Under the pieces are notes generated by a model. The model worked only from the letters and a program-made list of their open reading frames with translations. It was not told the origin of the DNA and made no database searches. A stretch of DNA of 5,662 nt from Pseudomonadota bacterium (GTDB lineage Bacteria > Pseudomonadota > Alphaproteobacteria > Rhizobiales > Rhizobiaceae), in the NCBI GenBank assembly GCA_023435335.1, contig JAEYRU010000273.1:1-5662 (forward strand), given 5' to 3'. Positions 1 to 5,662 of this stretch are shown piece by piece. How positions within the stretch are numbered: the stretch's first letter is position 1; the number at the start of each line of letters is the position of its first letter. The translations under genes and the position numbers were made by a program.

Positions 1-146
1 TCGGTGATGCCGAACCCGCCCGCCGCGTTCTCGCCGTTGACGATGACGAAGTCGAGCCGCAGGTCGGATATCAGGCCCGGCAGCCGCTCCCAGACGGCCG
101 TACGCCCGGTGCGGCCGACCATGTCGCCGAGGAACAGTATTCGCAT
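1..146 (-). CDS. TIGR00282-family metallophosphoesterase (YmdB-like), 5' part only
   Basis: The first 48 residues of a gene that leaves the window at its left edge. The protein begins MRILFLGDMVGRTGR and continues to NGENAAGGFG at residues 37-46. These are the first two metal-binding blocks of the TIGR00282/YmdB calcineurin-like phosphoesterases; by family alignment D8, E39 and N40 should be metal ligands. Characterised members such as B. subtilis YmdB hydrolyse 2',3'-cyclic nucleotides and affect RNA turnover and developmental decisions; the role here is inferred. The start is the ATG at 146-144. An AGGAGG Shine-Dalgarno (156-151) lies 4 bases upstream and overlaps the TAG stop of the cyclo-ligase gene, so the two genes are almost certainly translated from one mRNA. 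The rest of the protein, including the later Asn/His ligands, is outside the window. Confidence 0.9.
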   Translation of the reverse strand, partial: MRILFLGDMVGRTGRTAVWERLPGLISDLRLDFVIVNGENAAGGFGIT

Positions 147-154
147 GCCGCCTC

Positions 155-742
155 CTAGCCCGCCGCGCCGAGGCGGCGCAAGCCGCTTTCCGTTAGTATC
201 TCGGGCAGCACGACGTCGTGCGGCTCATCGGGCACGAGATCGACCTCCTGGCAGTCGAAGGCGATGCCAATCAGGCGCGGCGCGCGCGCGGCCGCCTGCA
301 GCTTCTCGATCGCGCGGTCGTAGTAGCCGCCGCCATAGCCGATGCGGTGCCCGCGTGCATCGAACGCTGCCAGCGGCACCAGCATCAGCGAAGGCTCCAG
401 CAGCGTTGCATCGGGACCGGGGCCGGCAGTGCCGAACCCCATCTCGACCAGATCGGCACCGCGAACGAGTTCGCGGAAGACGATGGTGGTCCGGTCGAGG
501 ATCGCCGGCAGGGCAAGCCGCGCGCCTTTTTCGCGCAGCGCGAACATCAGCGGCCTGACATCGATCTCGGAGCGGATGGGCCAGAAACCGGAGACCACGG
601 TGCCGGGCGCGATATCGATTTCGGCGGCCGCGCCGGCCAATCTCAGCGACGCCTCGATGCGCCAGCGCGGGTCGAGGCCGTCGCGCCGTGCCAACGCTTC
701 GGCGCGCAGTGTCTTCTTGATATTTGCGGAATCGGCGGACAT
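155..742 (-). CDS. 5-formyltetrahydrofolate cyclo-ligase (5,10-methenyl-THF synthetase)
   Basis: A 195-residue cytoplasmic enzyme that uses ATP to convert 5-formyl-THF to 5,10-methenyl-THF, returning the stored or inhibitory folate to the one-carbon pool. Length fits the family (about 180-200 aa). The N-terminal basic helix IKKTLRAEALARR (8-20) carries the K-x3-R phosphate-binding residues. FWPIRSEID (53-61) is part of the folate site. The signature GHRIGYGGGYYDR (131-143) is the ATP-binding glycine loop, and PDEPHDVVLP (171-180) is the conserved C-terminal block. The ATG at 742 is preceded by AGAGGAG at good spacing. It is the first protein gene after the 6S RNA on this strand; the ssrS-cyclo-ligase pairing is conserved across proteobacteria (ygfA in E. 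coli, also called fthC or fau), so cotranscription with 6S RNA is likely. The metallophosphoesterase follows 8 bases downstream. Confidence 0.95.
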   Translation of the reverse strand: MSADSANIKKTLRAEALARRDGLDPRWRIEASLRLAGAAAEIDIAPGTVVSGFWPIRSEIDVRPLMFALREKGARLALPAILDRTTIVFRELVRGADLVEMGFGTAGPGPDATLLEPSLMLVPLAAFDARGHRIGYGGGYYDRAIEKLQAAARAPRLIGIAFDCQEVDLVPDEPHDVVLPEILTESGLRRLGAAG

Positions 743-802
743 GCGCTCCTCTTTGGAGCAGCGCGCCGGAAAAGACCAGATCGGGAGCGGACTGGAGGCT
801 AG

Positions 803-961
803 TGACGATCCACGACGACCGATGGAGAGGTCTGATCCCGGGTGCCTACAAAGTAGGTGGGCGCCGTGTGACCCAACCCACGGGCCAGGCCAGGGACAGC
901 TCCCTAAGGATCAGTAAGGCCCCGGGGATAATTTACTCCTGTCGGGAAGCGCAGACCGTCA
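803..961 (-). ncRNA. ssrS: 6S RNA (SsrS), regulator of sigma70 RNA polymerase
   Basis: The protein-free stretch upstream of the cyclo-ligase gene folds, on the minus strand, into a long interrupted rod typical of 6S RNA. The arm ATCCC-c-GGG-GCC-t-TAC (929-914) pairs with GTA-GGC-a-CCC-GGGAT (849-835) with only single-base bulges. Outside it GGTCTG (957-952) pairs with CAGACC (834-829), leaving a large bubble on the 5' side (951-930). Inside, GTGGG (about 880-876) can pair with CCCAC (about 860-856). The conserved-looking blocks GGGGCCTTAC, GGGAGCTGTCCC and CACCTACTTTGTAGGC resemble alphaproteobacterial 6S RNAs as I remember them. 6S RNA mimics an open promoter and sequesters housekeeping RNA polymerase in stationary phase. 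The ends are estimated: the 5' end from the TATATT box at 973-968, the 3' end from a usual length near 160 nt. A covariance-model search (Rfam 6S, RF00013) would settle identity and ends. Confidence 0.85.
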
Positions 962-967
962 TGGACC

Positions 968-997
968 AATATAGGCCGAAGCCGCCTTTTGCGCCAG
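968..997 (-). promoter_or_regulatory. Probable promoter of the 6S RNA gene
   Basis: On the minus strand a TATATT -10 box (973-968) sits about 7 bases upstream of the inferred 6S RNA start. A weak -35-like CTGGCG (997-992) lies 18 bases further upstream. The -10 is a good sigma70-type match and the -35 is poor, with no CTTGAC consensus. Its placement just before the start of the outer 6S helix is the main support. Confidence 0.5.
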
Positions 998-1075
998 TGG
1001 GGCGCCATGCGGGCTTGCGCGCGGCAAGGGTGGTCCCTAGGGTCCGCCGCGAGAAATTGTTCAGGGATGAACCGA

Positions 1076-1915
1076 ATGCGTTTCGAAGGAACGGCGGCCT
1101 ATGTCGCCGACAAGGATCTGATGGTGGCCGTCAACGCGGCGATCGCGCTGGAGCGGCCCCTGCTGGTCAAGGGCGAACCGGGTACCGGCAAGACCGAGCT
1201 CGCCCGCCAGGTGGCTGCAGCGCTGGGCCTCGACCTGATCGAGTGGCATGTGAAGTCGACCACAAGGGCGCAGCAGGGGCTCTACGAATACGACGCCGTC
1301 TCGCGCCTGCGCGACAGCCAGTTGGGCGACGAGCGCTTCAACGACATCCGCAACTACATCAAGCGTGGCAAGCTGTGGGAGGCTTTCACCGCGGGGCGCA
1401 AGGTCGTCCTGCTGATCGACGAGATCGACAAGGCCGACATCGAGTTCCCCAACGACCTGCTGCAGGAGCTCGACCGCATGGAGTTCCATGTCTACGAGAC
1501 GGGCGAGACCATTCGCGCCGTCAACCGGCCGATCGTCATCATCACGTCCAACAACGAGAAGGAGCTTCCGGACGCCTTCCTGCGCCGCTGCTTCTTCCAC
1601 TACATCCGCTTTCCCGACGCCGATACGCTCGCCAGGATCGTCGAGGTGCACTACCCCGGCATCAAGCAGAAGCTGGTGCGCGCCGCGCTGACCCAGTTCT
1701 ACGAAGTGCGCGACGTGCCGGGCCTGAAGAAGAAGCCGTCGACCTCGGAGGCGCTGGACTGGATCAGGCTGCTCGTGGCCGACGACGTCGAGCCCGAGGA
1801 CCTGCGCGCCGATCCGAAGAACGCGCTGCCTAAGCTGCACGGAGCCCTGCTCAAGAACGAGCAGGACGTCCACCTGTTCGAGCGGCTGGCCTTCATGGCG
1901 CGGCGGCAGGGATAG
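1076..1915 (+). CDS. MoxR-family AAA+ ATPase
   Basis: A 279-residue soluble AAA+ ATPase. Walker A is GEPGTGKT (33-40), Walker B is VVLLIDE (110-116), sensor 1 lies in IITSNNEKELP (155-165), and arginine-finger candidates are in FLRRCFF (168-174). A C-terminal helical lid follows with VPGLKKKPSTSEALDW. The WHVKSTTRAQQGLYEYD block (57-73) is characteristic of the MoxR subfamily that usually works with a von Willebrand factor A (CoxE-like) protein in metal insertion or protein-complex maturation; the client here is unknown. I chose the ATG at 1076 because AGGG (1063-1066) stands 9 bases upstream and family members begin MRFEGTA. The in-frame ATG at 1067 directly abuts AGGG and is less likely, and the extended frame from 989 has an atypical N-terminus. 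No VWA gene follows; the next gene, usg, is convergent, so the partner must be elsewhere. Confidence 0.93.
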   Translation: MRFEGTAAYVADKDLMVAVNAAIALERPLLVKGEPGTGKTELARQVAAALGLDLIEWHVKSTTRAQQGLYEYDAVSRLRDSQLGDERFNDIRNYIKRGKLWEAFTAGRKVVLLIDEIDKADIEFPNDLLQELDRMEFHVYETGETIRAVNRPIVIITSNNEKELPDAFLRRCFFHYIRFPDADTLARIVEVHYPGIKQKLVRAALTQFYEVRDVPGLKKKPSTSEALDWIRLLVADDVEPEDLRADPKNALPKLHGALLKNEQDVHLFERLAFMARRQG

Positions 1916-1918
1916 CCG

Positions 1919-1935
1919 CGGACGCCGCTCGTCCG
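1919..1935. terminator. Candidate bidirectional hairpin between convergent moxR-like gene and usg
   Basis: The 21-base gap between the two stop codons contains a perfect 6-bp inverted repeat, CGGACG (1919-1924) and CGTCCG (1930-1935), around a 5-base loop CCGCT. It sits exactly between convergent genes, where a shared terminator is expected. Neither side has a T-run, so it is not a classical intrinsic terminator and may only stabilise transcript ends. Confidence 0.4.
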
Positions 1936-1936
1936 G

Positions 1937-2209
1937 TCAGTGCAACACCAGTTCGCCGCTGACGTTGCGCCACTCGTTTGGCGCGATCAGGTGCCGGTGG
2001 GTGTAACTGACCGAGTGCAGCGGCCCGTCGAGCTTCTGCTGCCAGAAATCGAGGAACCTGAAGAGCGCCGGGAATTTCGGCGCGAGGTCGAAATGCTGCC
2101 ATAGGAACATCTGCAGCAGGTGCGGATGGTCCGGCATATGGTAGTGGATCTGCGCTGTCGTCAGGCCGTAGCCCTTCAGCATCAGCTCGGTTTCAGCGTG
2201 GTCTCTCAT
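1937..2209 (-). CDS. usg: Usg-family small protein
   Basis: A 90-residue protein recognisable as the Usg-like family (Pfam PF06233) of alphaproteobacteria: GYGLTTAQIHYHMPDHP at 13-29, FLWQHFDLAPKFP near 35-47, FLDFWQQKLDGPLHSV near 52-67, and a short C-terminal tail ending LVLH. It has no signal peptide or membrane segment, so it should be cytoplasmic. The family is named for an ORF found next to tryptophan-biosynthesis genes in some rhizobia; its biochemical role is not established and I do not assign one. No trp gene is present here. Length is full for the family. The ATG at 2209 has GAGGGA (2224-2219) about 9 bases upstream as Shine-Dalgarno. The gene is monocistronic as far as seen, convergent with the MoxR-like gene and divergent from acs. 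Confidence 0.9.
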   Translation of the reverse strand: MRDHAETELMLKGYGLTTAQIHYHMPDHPHLLQMFLWQHFDLAPKFPALFRFLDFWQQKLDGPLHSVSYTHRHLIAPNEWRNVSGELVLH

Positions 2210-2503
2210 GCTTCCATTTCCCTCGGCACGGCTCCTCCTGGAGGATAATCTGCATCGGGAAACGTTAACCGTCTACTGAAAGTTCCTGGGATTACCATTG
2301 AAAATCAATGTGTTGGCAGCCAGCGGCACTGATTGCTAACAGACCCCGCGGGTACCTGCCCTCGCCGGCGCGGCACGCTGTCGCGCCGAACCGAACGTCT
2401 AATATTGTGGCCGCCGGCCAAATGATAATAATGCCCCGAACCGCGCCGACCGGCGCGCGTGCGGCGGAGCTTTGACGCCTCACGGGGTATGCAGGGAGGG
2501 AAC
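2210..2503. promoter_or_regulatory. Divergent usg/acs intergenic region with several dyads
   Basis: This 294-base region has no convincing gene and must hold promoters for usg (leftward) and acs (rightward). Visible elements: the AT-richer dyad CATTGA-aaa-TCAATG (2296-2310), the dyad TGGCC-gcc-GGCCA (2408-2420), and two GC stems, CGGCGCG (2366-2372) with CGCGCCG (2382-2388) and CGCGCC (2442-2447) with GGCGCG (2452-2457). A TAATAT (2400-2405) is the best -10 candidate for acs, with only a weak CTGTCG (2378-2383) as -35. The acs ribosome-binding site AGGGAGGG is at 2493-2500. The region is A+T-richer than the genes around 2240-2340 and 2400-2435, as expected for promoters. No specific regulator site is recognised. 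Confidence 0.45.
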
Positions 2504-4459
<1,956 letters not shown>

Positions 4460-4480
4460 ACTATGTCGGTAAGGCGCGCG

Positions 4481-4500
4481 TCTCCCCGTCCTTGGGGAGA
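4481..4500. repeat. Intergenic palindrome, likely degraded rhizobial repeat and possible acs terminator
   Basis: A perfect 7-bp inverted repeat, TCTCCCC (4481-4487) and GGGGAGA (4494-4500), encloses the 6-base loop GTCCTT, starting 21 bases after the acs stop. The pattern GTCTCCCC...GGGGAGATG followed by GCCG resembles one arm of the short palindromic intergenic elements abundant in Mesorhizobium/Rhizobium genomes, here without a clear second arm. There is no T-run after it, so any terminator role would not be classical. The family resemblance is from memory and is unverified. Confidence 0.5.
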
Positions 4501-4545
4501 TGCCGCCTCCCGAACTCGGCGCGGGGAAAGCTGGAAACCTTAGCC

Positions 4546-5157
4546 ATGGACGTCACCTCGCTTCTCATCTTCGCCGGCGCGCTGATCGTGGCGGCCGGCT
4601 CGCCAGGACCGAGCATCGCGGCCCTCGTCGCCCGCGTGCTGACCCGCGGCGTCCGCGACGTGCTGCCATTCCTGGCGGCGATGTGGATCGGCGAGGCGAT
4701 ATGGCTCTCGCTCGCGGTTTTCGGCCTGGCCGTGGTGGCGCAGACCTTCCACCTCGCCTTCGTCGCCATCAAGTGGGCCGGCATCGCCTATCTCCTGTGG
4801 CTCGCCTGGAAGATGTGGACCGCCCCGGTTGCCGCCGCCGACGCCGCGCTGCCGGCGCGCGATTCGTCGTGGAAGCTCTTCCTCGCCGGAATGGCGGTGA
4901 CGCTCGGCAACCCCAAGATCATGGTCTTCTACCTGGCCCTGCTTCCGACCATCGTCGACCTGCAGTCCGTCACCCTGCTAGGCTGGGCCGAACTGACCGC
5001 CACCATGGCCCTGGTGCTCGTCGCCGTCGATCTCGGCTGGGCTTTCGCGGCAGGCGGTGCGAGGCGACTGCTGAGGAGCCCGCGCGCAGTCCGTTTCGCC
5101 AACCGCGCCAGCGCCACCGCGATGGCTGGTGCCGCCGCGGCGATAGCGGCGCGGTAG
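4546..5157 (+). CDS. LysE/RhtB-family amino-acid or metabolite exporter
   Basis: A 203-residue inner-membrane protein of the LysE superfamily, whose members export amino acids and related small metabolites by proton exchange. The family's N-terminal motif appears as GSPGPS (18-23) at the end of the first hydrophobic segment, and the conserved mid-protein block is GNPKIMVFYLALLP (121-134). Predicted membrane segments are roughly 4-26, 38-63, 66-90, 112-137 and 142-168, with a last short Ala-rich one at 188-202, giving the usual six. The substrate cannot be deduced. The ATG at 4546 gives the family-typical start MDVTSLLIF; its ribosome-binding site is weak (GGAAA near 4533-4537). The same frame is open upstream to 4186, but that part overlaps acs and encodes Arg-rich nonsense. 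It lies 86 bases after acs behind a palindrome, so an operon with acs is uncertain. Confidence 0.9.
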   Translation: MDVTSLLIFAGALIVAAGSPGPSIAALVARVLTRGVRDVLPFLAAMWIGEAIWLSLAVFGLAVVAQTFHLAFVAIKWAGIAYLLWLAWKMWTAPVAAADAALPARDSSWKLFLAGMAVTLGNPKIMVFYLALLPTIVDLQSVTLLGWAELTATMALVLVAVDLGWAFAAGGARRLLRSPRAVRFANRASATAMAGAAAAIAAR

Positions 5158-5171
5158 GGCTCAGCAGCCTA
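5155..5171. terminator. Small hairpin across the convergent stop codons
   Basis: TA-g-GGCT (5155-5161) can pair with AGCCTA (5166-5171) around the loop CAGC with one bulged G. The element spans both stop codons of two genes only 3 bases apart. It is short and lacks a T-run on either side; a bidirectional termination role is only suggested by position. Confidence 0.25.
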
Positions 5172-5454
5172 TCTCTTCCCTGATCCGGTCCACTTCCGCC
5201 TTGCTGCGGCACACGTTTTCGCAGGGAATGCCGTCATTGTCGCCGTCGGCGCGTCTGTAGCCAGAGCACCATAGGATCACCGCCTCCCGGCACGAACCGA
5301 CCTGCTTGCAGGTGCGCGCCCGCTGCGCCAGAAGCGGTTCTGCGCGGCTGATCGGCGCCGTCGGCTCAGGCGGTGCTTGTGGCGAGGGCGCTGCGACGGC
5401 TTGTACCGGCAGCATCAGCGCAATCGCCAGAATCCATATCGTCTTACAGGTCAT
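5161..5454 (-). CDS. Secreted small protein with excalibur-type calcium-binding motif
   Basis: A 97-residue precursor. Residues 1-22 form a signal peptide: a lysine at position 4, hydrophobic core IWILAIALMLPVQ, and an AVAA cleavage region. The mature protein starts with a Pro-rich linker (23-40) and ends in a compact Cys-rich domain. DGDNDGIPCENVC (70-82) matches the excalibur pattern D-x-D-x-D-G-x-x-C-E, an EF-hand-like calcium loop. The mature part has six cysteines (49, 55, 63, 78, 82, 97), an even number consistent with three disulfides in the periplasm. Excalibur domains occur in extracellular proteins and often accompany nucleases or surface enzymes; here the domain stands alone and its function is unknown. 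The ATG at 5454 follows AGGGGG at a good distance. The gene is convergent with the exporter and divergent from the small ORF at the right edge. Confidence 0.8.
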   Translation of the reverse strand: MTCKTIWILAIALMLPVQAVAAPSPQAPPEPTAPISRAEPLLAQRARTCKQVGSCREAVILWCSGYRRADGDNDGIPCENVCRSKAEVDRIREEIGC

Positions 5455-5512
5455 TGCCCCCTTACCCGCCGCCGCAGACCGGTCGCCGTGCCGCCGTTTG
5501 CCGCAACGTCAG

Positions 5513-5542
5513 CTTGCCAAACCTGCAAACCAACCCCATCAT
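5513..5542 (+). promoter_or_regulatory. Possible promoter for the right-edge small ORF
   Basis: TTGCCA (5514-5519, within CTTGCC, resembling the alphaproteobacterial CTTGAC-type -35) and CATCAT (5537-5542, 4 of 6 to TATAAT) are 17 bases apart. This would start transcription near 5549-5551, giving a leader of about 30 bases before the ATG at 5579. Spacing is ideal but the -10 is imperfect. Confidence 0.35.
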
Positions 5543-5561
5543 GAGCATGTGTTCAACGAAA

Positions 5562-5627
5562 CGAAAGGAGGTGATCCGATGTCGAGTGGTTTCAACCGTT
5601 GCGTGGCCTCGGCGGATCGTCCTTTCG
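5562..5627 (+). promoter_or_regulatory. Shine-Dalgarno-sequestering hairpin (SD paired with in-ORF anti-SD mimic)
   Basis: The 5' arm 5562-5578 contains GAAAGGAGGTGATCC, complementary over 15 bases to the usual alphaproteobacterial 16S rRNA 3' end. The 3' arm 5613-5627 lies inside the small ORF. CGAAAGGA (5562-5569) pairs with TCCTTTCG (5620-5627), 8 bp. After an internal loop (GGT against G), GATCCG (5573-5578) pairs with CGGATC (5613-5618), 6 bp. The loop, 5579-5612, begins exactly at the ATG. The arm GGATC-G-TCCTTTC is the 16S sequence GGATC-ACC-TCCTTTC with ACC replaced by G. When folded, the structure would mask most of the ribosome-binding site; translating ribosomes would open it. The pairing is directly visible; the regulatory role is inference. 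Confidence 0.6.
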
Positions 5628-5644
5628 GGAAGCAGTCTTCCTGA
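5579..5644 (+). CDS. Candidate 21-residue leader peptide or regulatory small ORF
   Basis: The ATG at 5579 begins a peptide starting MSSGFNRCVASADRP and ending FGKQSS before the TGA at 5642. It has no hydrophobic segment, a net positive charge and one cysteine. Support for translation is the exceptional ribosome-binding region AAAGGAGGTGATCC (5564-5577), with GGAGG 7 bases from the ATG. I do not recognise the peptide. Its length, the RNA structure linking its Shine-Dalgarno to its own codons 12-16, and a GC hairpin just after the stop suggest a leader peptide controlling a gene beyond the window, or a conserved standalone small protein. It is divergent from the excalibur protein gene. The frame is open upstream to 5306, but that part has no ribosome-binding site and overlaps the opposite gene, so it is not considered coding. 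Confidence 0.55.
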   Translation: MSSGFNRCVASADRPFGKQSS

Positions 5645-5647
5645 CAG

Positions 5648-5660
5648 GCGCGTGACGCGC
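5648..5660 (+). other. GC hairpin just after the small ORF
   Basis: GCGCG (5648-5652) and CGCGC (5656-5660) form a 5-bp stem with loop TGA, beginning 3 bases after the small ORF's stop codon. It may be the start of an attenuator, a terminator or a spacer hairpin. The window ends 2 bases later, so the presence of a T-run cannot be judged. Confidence 0.35.
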
Positions 5661-5662
5661 GG

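Noticed and set aside
1014..1043. A promoter for the MoxR-like gene (TTGCGC at 1015-1020, TAGGGT at 1038-1043)
   Set aside because: Spacing is 17 bases but the -10 keeps only the T, A and final T of TATAAT, too weak to annotate in GC-rich sequence.
989..1075. N-terminal extension of the MoxR-like ATPase from 989
   Set aside because: The extra 29 residues do not look like the family, and AGGG is correctly spaced only for the ATG at 1076.
724..1833. A 369-codon plus-strand frame crossing the 6S RNA and the MoxR-like gene
   Set aside because: It runs through structured RNA and out of frame through the ATPase. Its product is Arg/Ala-rich with no motif.
1061..1873. A 270-codon open frame antisense to the MoxR-like gene
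   Set aside because: Same cause: it lies opposite a gene with all AAA+ motifs and has no recognisable protein features.
2297..2309. An FNR/FixK box upstream of acs/usg
   Set aside because: The half-sites TTGA and TCAA are 3 bases apart instead of the 6 required.
5563..5577. The end of a 16S rRNA gene on the minus strand
   Set aside because: Only the 15 bases complementary to the 16S tail match. The flanking sequence on both sides is unlike 16S rRNA, and an ATG follows at correct SD spacing.
5631..5650. A release-factor-2-type programmed frameshift at the small ORF's TGA
   Set aside because: The CTT-TGA-C slip site with an adjacent upstream SD is absent, and the peptide does not resemble RF2.

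Overview
The window looks like a chromosomal, core-genome segment of a GC-rich alphaproteobacterium, most likely a Hyphomicrobiales (rhizobial) member close to Mesorhizobium/Phyllobacteriaceae. The reasons are the Usg-family protein, the 6S RNA next to a 5-formyltetrahydrofolate cyclo-ligase gene and a TIGR00282-type phosphoesterase gene, the strong codon bias, and a short intergenic palindrome of the kind scattered through rhizobial genomes. The taxonomic call is inference from protein style and gene order, not from a database search.

Layout. At the left edge, read leftward, is one transcription unit: a 6S RNA gene (about 961-803), then 5-formyltetrahydrofolate cyclo-ligase (742-155), then a YmdB/TIGR00282-like metallophosphoesterase that runs off the window (146-1). 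Divergent from it is a MoxR-family AAA+ ATPase (1076-1915) with no VWA partner beside it. It converges on a small usg gene (2209-1937). A 294-base divergent intergenic region with several dyads precedes acetyl-CoA synthetase (acs, 2504-4459). After acs comes a palindrome, then a LysE/RhtB-family exporter (4546-5157). That gene converges, 3 bases apart, on a secreted small protein with an excalibur-type calcium-binding motif (5454-5161).

The right edge (5455-5662) holds the most unusual item. A 21-codon ORF (5579-5644) has a Shine-Dalgarno region complementary over about 15 bases to the 3' end of 16S rRNA. Codons 12-16 of the same ORF nearly copy the 16S anti-Shine-Dalgarno end, so the ribosome-binding site can fold back on the coding sequence through 14 base pairs in two helices. 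Right after its stop codon is a GC hairpin. This looks like a translationally gated leader peptide or regulatory small ORF for something beyond the right edge.

Most genes are independent housekeeping functions: one-carbon metabolism plus the stationary-phase RNA regulator 6S, acetate activation, metabolite export, and an envelope or secreted protein. I see no mobile element, CRISPR array, tRNA or rRNA gene.
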